A DNA stretch of 10,282 nt. It comes from DATHYU01 sp033722675 (GTDB lineage: Bacteria; Actinomycetota; Acidimicrobiia; Spongiisociales; UBA11373). Below the pieces are notes generated by a model. The model had not been told where the DNA came from, searched no databases, and saw only the letters and a list, made by a program, of their open reading frames with translations. Below are positions 1-4,890 of the stretch, in pieces. Within the stretch, counting starts at the first letter, position 1. Every line of letters starts with the position of its first letter. The stretch is from contig JAWVYO010000083.1 of NCBI GenBank assembly GCA_033722675.1, positions 1-10,282 of the forward strand, given 5' to 3'. The translations under genes and the position numbers were made by a program.

Positions 1-10
1 CGTCGTCATC

Positions 11-125
11 GGCGGCGGGGGGGGGGCGGGGGGGGGGCCCCCCCCCCGCCCCCCCCCCGCCCCGGCCGCCCAGGCGCCCGGGGGGCCCCCGGGGGGGCCC
101 CCCCCCGGGGGGGGCCCCCCCCCCG
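11..125. repeat. G/C-only low-complexity tract with perfect palindrome
   Basis: All bases except A72 are G or C. Positions 14-61 form a perfect 48-bp palindrome with no loop: a run of 10 G, one C and 10 G is mirrored by 10 C, one G and 10 C, flanked by GGC/GCC. From 77 to 124 G and C runs alternate, with lengths 3, 6, 5, 7, 9, 8 and 10. The tract ends 7 nt beyond the stop codon of the pilin gene. Nothing coding is credible here. The first ten bases and everything after about 126 look like normal genomic sequence. A contig-edge or basecalling artefact is the simplest explanation. A real structure is possible but unsupported. Confidence 0.85.
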
Positions 126-131
126 CTCCGG

Positions 132-308
132 TCAAGGACCAGGCGTCAGCGCACCGGCGACACTCGAGAAGATGTCGCGGACGCTCCCGCCGAGGGCGGT
201 CACGGCGACGAGGGCGACCACGGCGATGAGCGCGACCATCAGGCCGTACTCCACCATCGTGGCTCCCTCCTCCCGTGTGTGCAGGGCGGCCAGGAGTTGC
301 ATCAACAT
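132..308 (-). CDS. Flp/Fap-type (type IVb) pilin subunit
   Basis: This 58-residue protein has the layout of the Flp pilin family, whose small prepilins assemble into Tad (tight adherence) pili. A short N-terminal leader (residues 1-15) ends in EEG, then ATMVEYGLMVALIAVVALVAV follows. The processing site is probably the G15-A16 bond, cut by a TadV-type prepilin peptidase. The conserved Glu sits five residues into the mature protein (E20), next to Tyr21, as in Flp pilins. A single hydrophobic helix spans about 22-41 and the tail is short. The start at 308 is preferred because an AGGAGGG ribosome-binding site lies 7 nt upstream; an in-frame ATG at 302 is spaced worse. No other tad genes are in the window, so this is either an isolated pilin or the edge of a larger locus. 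The LuxR-type gene upstream on the same strand is a candidate regulator. Confidence 0.85.
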   Translation of the reverse strand: MLMQLLAALHTREEGATMVEYGLMVALIAVVALVAVTALGGSVRDIFSSVAGALTPGP

Positions 309-375
309 GTGCGGTCCCTCCTCCGTTCGGGCCGCCCCTCGTGGGCGGCGTGACTATGGCCAGCACGCACACTGT

Positions 376-390
376 GACTACTCACCGTGG
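376..390 (+). promoter_or_regulatory. Candidate regulator site upstream of the pilin gene
   Basis: GACTACTCACCGTGG matches the minus-strand sequence GACTACTCATAGTGG at 1157-1171 upstream of the LuxR-type gene at 13 of 15 positions. It lies about 70 nt upstream of the pilin start. A related GTGACTA occurs at 350-356 and again at 374-380, 24 bp apart. The core resembles NarL-type heptamers (TACYYMT), but no regulator binding is demonstrated. Confidence 0.35.
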
Positions 391-468
391 CCGCATCATG
401 AGCAGAATTCATCAAATCGGGCACGGCGCCATCCAGGAGTCCGGTCGGGACGGGGAGCGGGCGGTCGA

Positions 469-1122
469 TCAGCCCCGCCAGCCGGCGCGGTTCGCCTTGG
501 CGACCGCCTCGAGCTGGGAGCGCACGTCGAGCTTCGTGAGCACGGACTGGATCTGATTCCGCACCGTCGCCACCGACACGAACGAAGCCGCGGCGATGTC
601 GTCGGCACGGGCGCCGTCGACGAGACCGGCCAGGACCTCGCGTTCGCGCGGGGTCAGGCGATCGAAGGGGGCGAGCGCCCGCGCCGAAGCCGAGCGACTC
701 GTGCGCAGTTCCGCGAACAGTTCCTGCCGATCGTGCTCGGCCATGAGGCGGGTGACACCGATGCCCACGGCGTCCAGCGCTGCGACGAGTTCGTCGAGCC
801 CGTCGCCGTAGCCGACGTGGCCGAGCGCCCCCGCCTCGAGACACGCAGCGATCTCGAGCCGGCGATCGGCCGGGCCGAGGACGACACAGCGCCACCCCGC
901 GCCGACGAGGGTCCTGACCAGTGCGGGCGCATGGTCGTCGAGCGCCACCACGGCGACGCCCGGCGGCTCACCGGCATCGGGGACATCGCCCCCCAGCAGG
1001 GGCTCGACCATCACCCGGGCCGGATGCCCCCGTTCCACGAGCGCGGCCGCCACCGCCTGCGCGACGACGGCCCGATCGTCGACGACGAGCACGTCCGCCA
1101 CGAGCCGGCCGAAGCCGCTCAT
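469..1122 (-). CDS. LuxR/NarL-type response regulator with degenerate receiver
   Basis: This 217-residue two-domain regulator has a receiver-like domain (about residues 6-120) and a C-terminal GerE/LuxR helix-turn-helix (about 154-213). The DNA-binding part is textbook: LTPREREVLAGL near 156, then a recognition helix around VSVATVRNQIQSVLTKLDV. The receiver keeps the acidic pair D15-D16 after VLVV and a candidate phosphoacceptor D62 in VVALDD. The usual Thr/Ser is replaced by Gly (VVLGPA, about G84) and the conserved Lys by Tyr (about Y105). Phosphorylation-dependent switching is therefore doubtful. The ATG at 1122 is chosen because a GGTGGGG sequence lies 6 nt upstream; a GTG at 1134 is also in frame. 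The pilin gene follows 160 nt downstream on the same strand. Control of that gene and autoregulation are inferred from the shared 15-bp motif. Confidence 0.85.
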   Translation of the reverse strand: MSGFGRLVADVLVVDDRAVVAQAVAAALVERGHPARVMVEPLLGGDVPDAGEPPGVAVVALDDHAPALVRTLVGAGWRCVVLGPADRRLEIAACLEAGALGHVGYGDGLDELVAALDAVGIGVTRLMAEHDRQELFAELRTSRSASARALAPFDRLTPREREVLAGLVDGARADDIAAASFVSVATVRNQIQSVLTKLDVRSQLEAVAKANRAGWRG

Positions 1123-1156
1123 GGGAAACCCCACCGACGGTCGTCCACAGATGCCA

Positions 1157-1171
1157 CCACTATGAGTAGTC
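1157..1171 (-). promoter_or_regulatory. Candidate regulator site between luxR-type and DUF4389 genes
   Basis: On the minus strand this reads GACTACTCATAGTGG, matching 13 of 15 bases of the site at 376-390. It contains a short dyad (ACTA, 4-nt spacer, TAGT) and an exact match to the NarL-type heptamer TACYYMT (TACTCAT). It lies about 35 nt upstream of the LuxR-type start and about 75 nt upstream of the divergent DUF4389 gene. The CATAGT within it could instead be a -10 element for the regulator gene. Confidence 0.35.
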
Positions 1172-1218
1172 GGCAGGAGACCGTCGTTTCTGGAGCGCGC
1201 CGGCGGTGCGCACGAGTC

Positions 1219-1224
1219 CTAGGA
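1219..1224 (+). promoter_or_regulatory. Possible -10 element (TAGGAT) for the DUF4389 gene
   Basis: TAGGAT fits the actinobacterial TANNNT pattern. It would place transcription start near 1231, leaving a leader of about 16 nt that just contains the AAGGAGG ribosome-binding site at 1233-1239. It sits in the 8-bp palindrome TCCTAGGA. No convincing -35 box is seen. Confidence 0.3.
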
Positions 1225-1246
1225 TTCGGCCGAAGGAGGCAGAAGC

Positions 1247-1858
1247 ATGCTCACCCAGGCCCGATTCGTCTACCGGTACTCCGACCAACCCAGTCGAGGA
1301 TTGGCCGTCGCCGGCGCGATCTTCTTCGTCAAGGCCGTCCTGGCCATCCCCCATCTGATCATCGTCGGCGCCCTGCAATACGTCGCCGGGATCGTCGCCT
1401 ACGTCGGCTATTTCATCGTGGCCTTCACCGGATCGATGCCCGAGGGCATCCGATCGCTGTCGAGCCTGTCGCTGCGGTGGTCCGCCCGCGCCTACGGGTG
1501 GGTCATCGGGTACACCGACGAGTACCCGCCCTTCGAGACGAGCCCCGAGGGGTATCCCGTCGACGCCGAGATCCCGGAGAACCCCGACCCGTCGCGAGGC
1601 TGGGCGACGGCGGGAATCTTCCTCCTCAAGTTCCTGGCGATCGTCCCCCACGCCATCGTGGCGGGCCTCCTCGCCCTCGTCGCCTACGTCGCGGTCTGGA
1701 TCGGCTTCGTGGCGGTGGCCTTCACCGGCCAGTACCCCCGCGGTGTCGGCGACTTCGTCGCCGGAGTCGTGCAGTGGTGGCTCCGCGTCGGTGCCTGGCT
1801 CTACGGCCTCACCGACGAGTACCCGCCGTTCTCCCTGGACGCCGAGCCGAGCGCCTGA
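1247..1858 (+). CDS. DUF4389 membrane protein, internally duplicated
   Basis: This 203-residue integral membrane protein is made of two copies of one unit. Copy 1 spans about residues 13-96 and copy 2 about 114-195. Each runs from a PSRG motif through a hydrophobic pair of helices (about 20-43 and 45-62; about 120-143 and 145-161), an AFTG turn, an amphipathic segment rich in Trp/Arg, and an identical TDEYPPF ending. This is the DUF4389 layout; the biochemical function of the family is unknown to me. The start is supported by AAGGAGG 7 nt upstream. The gene is divergent from the LuxR-type regulator and convergent with the small LEA-like gene, separated from it by a strong hairpin. It may share regulation with the regulator gene through their common intergenic region. 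Confidence 0.85.
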   Translation: MLTQARFVYRYSDQPSRGLAVAGAIFFVKAVLAIPHLIIVGALQYVAGIVAYVGYFIVAFTGSMPEGIRSLSSLSLRWSARAYGWVIGYTDEYPPFETSPEGYPVDAEIPENPDPSRGWATAGIFLLKFLAIVPHAIVAGLLALVAYVAVWIGFVAVAFTGQYPRGVGDFVAGVVQWWLRVGAWLYGLTDEYPPFSLDAEPSA

Positions 1859-1874
1859 GGGCACCCGGACGCGA

Positions 1875-1905
1875 GAACGGGCCCCGCATCATGCGGGGCC
1901 CGTTC
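1875..1905. terminator. Bidirectional hairpin between convergent genes
   Basis: There is a perfect inverted repeat with 15-nt arms around one central base (GAACGGGCCCCGCAT, C, and its complement). It starts 16 nt after the stop of the DUF4389 gene and ends 14 nt before the stop of the opposite small gene. No U-run follows on either strand, as is common in high-GC actinobacteria. Position and symmetry suggest termination from both sides. Confidence 0.7.
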
Positions 1906-1919
1906 GACGTCTCGGCCGA

Positions 1920-2153
1920 CTACTTCGTCTCGTCGTCGTCCTTGTCGAAGCGCTCCTTCACGTCTTCGACGACGTCCTCGGCCTTGTCCTTCGCCTTGTC
2001 GGCGACGTCCTTCGTCTTCTCCCACGCCTTGCCGGCGGTGTCCTTCGTCGTGTCCCAGGCCTTCTCGGCGACCGGGGCGGCCTTCTCGGCGGCCTCGCCG
2101 GCCGTCTCCTTCGCCTTGCCGAACCAGCCCTTGACCGTGTCCATGAATCCCAT
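1920..2153 (-). CDS. Small LEA-like / antitoxin-like 11-mer repeat protein
   Basis: This 77-residue, highly charged, Ala/Lys/Glu/Asp-rich protein has no membrane segment. It opens with MGFMDTVKGWFGKAK, an amphipathic start. From residue 30 a clear 11-residue period follows: EKAWDTTKDTA, GKAWEKTKDVA, DKAKDKAEDVV, EDVKERFDKDD. This is the periodicity of group-3 LEA and apolipoprotein-like helices, which protect proteins or membranes or bind surfaces. The N-terminus also recalls the small Rv0909/MT0933-like proteins annotated as antitoxins, but no adjacent toxin is visible. The start is chosen for the AAGGAAGGA ribosome-binding site at 2160-2168 and a plausible promoter upstream. The gene is divergent from the nitrobindin-like gene and convergent with the DUF4389 gene. 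A stress-related role is inference only. Confidence 0.75.
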   Translation of the reverse strand: MGFMDTVKGWFGKAKETAGEAAEKAAPVAEKAWDTTKDTAGKAWEKTKDVADKAKDKAEDVVEDVKERFDKDDDETK

Positions 2154-2191
2154 GGTGATGTCCTTCCTTCGATGACGGAGTTTCGACCCCC

Positions 2192-2221
2192 AACGTACGG
2201 CGGAGTTCCCGGCCGTGCCAA
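2192..2221 (-). promoter_or_regulatory. Promoter of the small LEA-like gene
   Basis: On the minus strand, TTGGCA (2216-2221) and TACGTT (2192-2197) are separated by 18 nt, a good -35/-10 pair for a housekeeping sigma factor. Transcription would start near 2185, giving a leader of about 32 nt that includes the ribosome-binding site. It is the best two-box promoter I can read in the window. Confidence 0.45.
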
Positions 2222-2234
2222 GCGACGAGCGACC

Positions 2235-2240
2235 TAGGGT
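2235..2240 (+). promoter_or_regulatory. -10 element (TAGGGT) of a leaderless gene
   Basis: TAGGGT ends exactly 7 nt before the ATG at 2248, so transcription would begin at or next to the A of the start codon. No ribosome-binding site is seen upstream of this ATG, which fits leaderless initiation. No clear -35 box is visible. Confidence 0.55.
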
Positions 2241-2247
2241 CGGCGAC

Positions 2248-2712
2248 ATGAACGACGTCCATCCCGGCATCCGGCCCCTCGCCTTCCTCGTCGGCACCTG
2301 GCGTGGCGACGGCGCCGGCGACTATCCGACCATCGAACCCTTCTCGTACGACGAGGAGATCGTCGTCGACCATGTCGGCAAGCCCTTCCTCCGTTCCCTC
2401 CAGCGGACCCGGGAGGCAACGGCCGGGACGCCGCTCCACACCGAGACCGGCTACTGGCGATGGACCGGGATTCGACCCGAACTGGTGATCGCCCAGCCGA
2501 CCGGGGTCGTGGAGGTCCTCACGGGCGAGCTGAAGGGCACGACACTCCGCCTGCGGTCGGTCCTCGTCGGCACGACCCCGACGGCGAAGGAGGTCGCCAC
2601 CACGGAACGCCGGATCGTCGTGGAGGACGACGTGATGCGCTACCGGTTCTCCATGGCCGCCGTGGGCCGGGAGCACGGCCTGCACCTCGAAGCCGAACTG
2701 CGCCGGTCGTGA
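2248..2712 (+). CDS. Nitrobindin-like heme-binding beta-barrel protein (FABP family)
   Basis: This 154-residue protein matches bacterial nitrobindins (THAP4 C-terminal-like, DUF1794), ten-stranded barrels that bind ferric heme and isomerise peroxynitrite to nitrate. Visible signatures are LVGTWRGDGAGDYPTIEPFSY at 14-34, then a conserved acidic YDEEI, HTETGYWRW at 64-72, and IAQPTGVVEVLTGEL at 81-95. The C-terminus carries LHLEAEL, in which H146 is the expected axial heme ligand. Length is typical for the family. The ATG at 2248 is preferred over upstream in-frame codons because it lines up with the leaderless -10 and the family N-terminus. Its stop overlaps the GTG start of the ArfB-type gene by 4 bp, implying translational coupling. 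Heme binding is inferred from the family. Confidence 0.85.
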   Translation: MNDVHPGIRPLAFLVGTWRGDGAGDYPTIEPFSYDEEIVVDHVGKPFLRSLQRTREATAGTPLHTETGYWRWTGIRPELVIAQPTGVVEVLTGELKGTTLRLRSVLVGTTPTAKEVATTERRIVVEDDVMRYRFSMAAVGREHGLHLEAELRRS

Positions 2713-3143
2713 GCGTCGACGGCCCCCTCGACGTCGGGCGCTTCACGATCCCGCCCGGCGAGCTCGACTGGACCTTCGATCCCTCCGGCGGGCCCGGCGG
2801 TCAGCACGCCAACCGGTCCTCGACGAGAGTCGAACTGCGATGGGACCTGGAGACCAGCCAGGCGGTTCCCGACGAGCTGCGGGACCGGATCCGCAAGCGC
2901 CTCGGCCGGCGCGTCGTCGACGGTGTCGTCAAGGTGGCGGCCGCCGACTCCCGGTCCCAGTGGCGAAATCGATCGATCGCGCGCCAGCGACTCGCCGAGC
3001 TCCTCGCAGGTGCCCTCGCCCCTCCGCCGAGACGCCGGAAGCCCACGAAGCCCTCCAGGGCGGCACGCCGGCGCCGACTCGAGGAGAAGCGACGGCACGG
3101 CGAGAAGAAGCGGCTCCGCAAGCCTCCGCGTCGGCCGCTGTGA
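2709..3143 (+). CDS. arfB: ArfB/YaeJ-type peptidyl-tRNA hydrolase (ribosome rescue)
   Basis: This 144-residue class-I release-factor-like protein lacks codon-recognition domains. The catalytic loop SGGPGGQHANR lies at 26-36 with the GGQ at 30-32, which hydrolyses peptidyl-tRNA on stalled ribosomes. The following segment, SSTRVELRWDL, is typical of ArfB. The C-terminal tail from about 107 is dense in Arg and Lys, as needed to thread into the empty mRNA channel. Length (about 140) matches ArfB and not full release factors. The GTG start at 2709 overlaps the nitrobindin-like stop as GTGA; longer readings upstream would be antisense-like filler out of frame with that gene. Coupling to a peroxynitrite-detoxifying protein may reflect shared stress conditions, which is inference. 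Confidence 0.88.
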   Translation: MSVDGPLDVGRFTIPPGELDWTFDPSGGPGGQHANRSSTRVELRWDLETSQAVPDELRDRIRKRLGRRVVDGVVKVAAADSRSQWRNRSIARQRLAELLAGALAPPPRRRKPTKPSRAARRRRLEEKRRHGEKKRLRKPPRRPL

Positions 3144-3172
3144 CGTCCGGCCCTGGAGGTCGGGGCCGGACG
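3144..3172 (+). terminator. GC-rich hairpin after the ArfB-type gene
   Basis: A perfect 10-bp stem (CGTCCGGCCC and its complement) with a 9-nt loop begins right at the ArfB-type stop codon. No U-run follows. It could be a terminator, or an attenuating or stabilising hairpin ahead of the small gene at 3203. Confidence 0.5.
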
Positions 3173-3202
3173 CGTCCATCGTCGATGATGGAGGTGCATG
3201 TC

Positions 3203-3346
3203 ATGGAGCGGCGCAACCCGAAGCGCCAACCGCATCGTCCCGCTCCCGAGCGGGCGGACCGGCGCGATTTCCAGCGTCGTCTCGAGCGCCGCCGGCGCGA
3301 GGACGAGCGCACGCATTCGGCCCAGCGGTTCGACGTCAAGCGGTGA
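3203..3346 (+). CDS. Arginine-rich small protein, 47 residues
   Basis: I do not recognise this protein's family. Sixteen of 47 residues are Arg and two are Lys, with acidic residues mixed in (RRDFQRRLERRRREDER), suggesting a charged helix about 16-36 and possible RNA or ribosome binding. The start at 3203 is supported by GGAGGT at 3190-3195 with 7-nt spacing; an in-frame ATG at 3188 overlaps that site and is less likely. It follows the ArfB-type gene by 60 nt and ends 3 nt before the stop of the convergent DUF2007-like gene. The strong ribosome-binding site makes translation believable. A GC-rich frame can produce Arg-rich chance reading frames, so homologs would settle it. Confidence 0.6.
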   Translation: MERRNPKRQPHRPAPERADRRDFQRRLERRRREDERTHSAQRFDVKR

Positions 3347-3349
3347 ACG

Positions 3350-3562
3350 TCAGTCGCCGACGAGGCTGCGGGCGTCGTCGGCGTCGGTCGCCCGGACTTC
3401 GACGCGCACGAGGCCGGGCAGGAAGAGGCTGAAGGGGGCGTGACGGTCGCCGGCGACGACGGCGGGGATGCCCGCGGACTCGAGGCGCAATCGGATCGTC
3501 TCGGCGTCGGACCAGGCGCCGGGACCGTCGAATCGGGCCACGACCTCGAAGCGGTCGTTCAC
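3350..3562 (-). CDS. DUF2007-like small protein
   Basis: This 70-residue cytoplasmic protein resembles the DUF2007 (putative signal-transducing) family. It has an N-terminal strand (FEVVARFDGP), a helix AETIRLRLESAGIPAVVAGD at 20-39, and a C-terminal VEVRATDADDARSLVGD typical of the family's second strand and helix. The GTG at 3562 is chosen because it overlaps the TldE stop as GTGA, the same coupling used between TldD and TldE. A longer reading from 3589 lies inside tldE. It is the last gene of the tldD-tldE unit. Whether it acts with the protease is unknown; cotranslation is the only evidence. Confidence 0.7.
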   Translation of the reverse strand: MNDRFEVVARFDGPGAWSDAETIRLRLESAGIPAVVAGDRHAPFSLFLPGLVRVEVRATDADDARSLVGD

Positions 3563-4890
3563 CCCTCGGCGCCGCCCGTGAAGTTCCACGCGGCGAGGTG
3601 GACCGACGGCGCCCGCACCATGCCCGCCCCGAACTCGGAATCGGCGAACCGGGCGTCGTCACCGATGCCCTCCAGCCGCCCCGGTCCGAGCGCCTCCACG
3701 AACGACTGCGTGAACCGCAGGTTGGTGACCGCCCCGGTGATCTCACCGTTCTCGATCATGAAGGTGCCGTTGCGGGTCAGTCCGGTCACGACCATGGTCT
3801 TGGGATCGAGGATCCGGCAGTAGTTGAACGTCGCCACGTAGAGGCCGCGGTCGATCGACGCGATCAGGTCCTCCACGGGCTTTGGACCCGCCTCGATCGT
3901 CAACGCCGTCGGCACGGCGCCATAGGTGGCGCTGCCCGGGTTGGCGTGCCCGGTGGACTCGCTGCCCAGCCTCGACGCGCTCCGCCGGTCGTGGACGACG
4001 CCGATGGTGACGCCGTCCCGAACCAGCTGCACCCGCCGCTTGGGCACGCCCTCGCTGTCGAAGGCGACGCCGAGGGACCCCGGTGCGAGGGGGTCGTCGG
4101 CCAGGGAGAATCCCTCGTCGAACTGCGCACCGCCGAGGTCGACGAAGGACTGGCCTTCGGCGACCTGCTTGCCATTGAAGCCGTAGTACCCGAGGAAGAT
4201 CGCGATCGTGCCGACCGCCTCGGGGGCGAGGACCACCTCGTACTCCCCCGGCTTGACGTCGTAGGCGCCGGTTCCCATGCGGGCCCGCTCTGCCGCCAGC
4301 GCCCCCACCTCGCTGCCGTCGAGGTCGGCGAAGGCCTGCGACGTCCGGTGCCCGTTGCCGGCGCTCTCGCCGGTCTGGTGGATGCCGTCGAGGGTCGCCC
4401 TCGTCGAACGGCCGACCGCCGTCTGTCCCCGGGAGTTGGCGAAGGCGACGATCCCGTCCTCGGTGTCGCAGTATCCGGCGGCCCGGTATCCCTCGCCGGC
4501 CGCCACGAAATCGGCGACCACGGCGGCGCGGTCCTCGGGCGTGGCGGCCTCCGTGGAGGGGTCGACGTGGTCGACGTCGGGGACCTCGGCGCGCGGCGCC
4601 ACCCCCGGCCAGTCGGGGTCGACGGGCTGCAGCGAGGCGATCTCGAGCGTGTCGTCGACGAGCCGCGAGAGGCCCTCGTCGTCGACCCGATTGGTGCCCG
4701 ACGACGCGACCCGTCCGTCGACGGCCAACCGCAGCGACGCCGTGGTCCCGGTCTCGGCGACGTTCTGGTGGATGAACGAGTTGGCGAACCGCGTGAGCGC
4801 AGAGGTGCCCCCGTGGACGAGCGCCTCGGCCTCGGCGCGATCGCCCACCATGTCGACGAGGCGGCGAGCGATGTCGAGGTGGTCGGTCAT
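3559..4890 (-). CDS. tldE: TldE/PmbA-like metalloprotease partner subunit
   Basis: This 443-residue homolog of TldE/PmbA is the non-catalytic partner of TldD. The two form a heterodimeric protease known to degrade unfolded peptides, to process some RiPP precursors such as microcin B17, and to cleave the CcdA antitoxin. It lacks the HExxxH motif found in TldD, as expected. Family features include the N-terminal EALVHGGTSALTRFANSFIH (about 22-41) and the C-terminal MVVTGLTRNGTFMIENGEI followed by VTNLRFTQSF. Length is normal (about 440-450). The ATG at 4890 overlaps the TldD stop as ATGA, so the two are translated in coupled, near 1:1 fashion. No RiPP precursor or modification enzyme is nearby. 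Confidence 0.92.
   Translation of the reverse strand: MTDHLDIARRLVDMVGDRAEAEALVHGGTSALTRFANSFIHQNVAETGTTASLRLAVDGRVASSGTNRVDDEGLSRLVDDTLEIASLQPVDPDWPGVAPRAEVPDVDHVDPSTEAATPEDRAAVVADFVAAGEGYRAAGYCDTEDGIVAFANSRGQTAVGRSTRATLDGIHQTGESAGNGHRTSQAFADLDGSEVGALAAERARMGTGAYDVKPGEYEVVLAPEAVGTIAIFLGYYGFNGKQVAEGQSFVDLGGAQFDEGFSLADDPLAPGSLGVAFDSEGVPKRRVQLVRDGVTIGVVHDRRSASRLGSESTGHANPGSATYGAVPTALTIEAGPKPVEDLIASIDRGLYVATFNYCRILDPKTMVVTGLTRNGTFMIENGEITGAVTNLRFTQSFVEALGPGRLEGIGDDARFADSEFGAGMVRAPSVHLAAWNFTGGAEG

Noticed and set aside
11..125. CRISPR array or telomere-like repeat
   Set aside because: There is no repeat-spacer periodicity or unit; only homopolymer runs of G and C.
1920..2153. Complete toxin-antitoxin pair
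   Set aside because: The protein resembles MT0933-type antitoxins only at its N-terminus, and neither neighbour is a toxin.
172..2175. 667-codon plus-strand open frame across the pilin, regulator and DUF4389 genes
   Set aside because: It crosses recognised genes on both strands and has Arg/Pro-rich shadow composition with no ribosome-binding site.
3176..3191. CCATC/GATGG short dyad upstream of the Arg-rich gene
   Set aside because: A 5-bp arm dyad overlapping the ribosome-binding site could matter, but it is too short to separate from chance.
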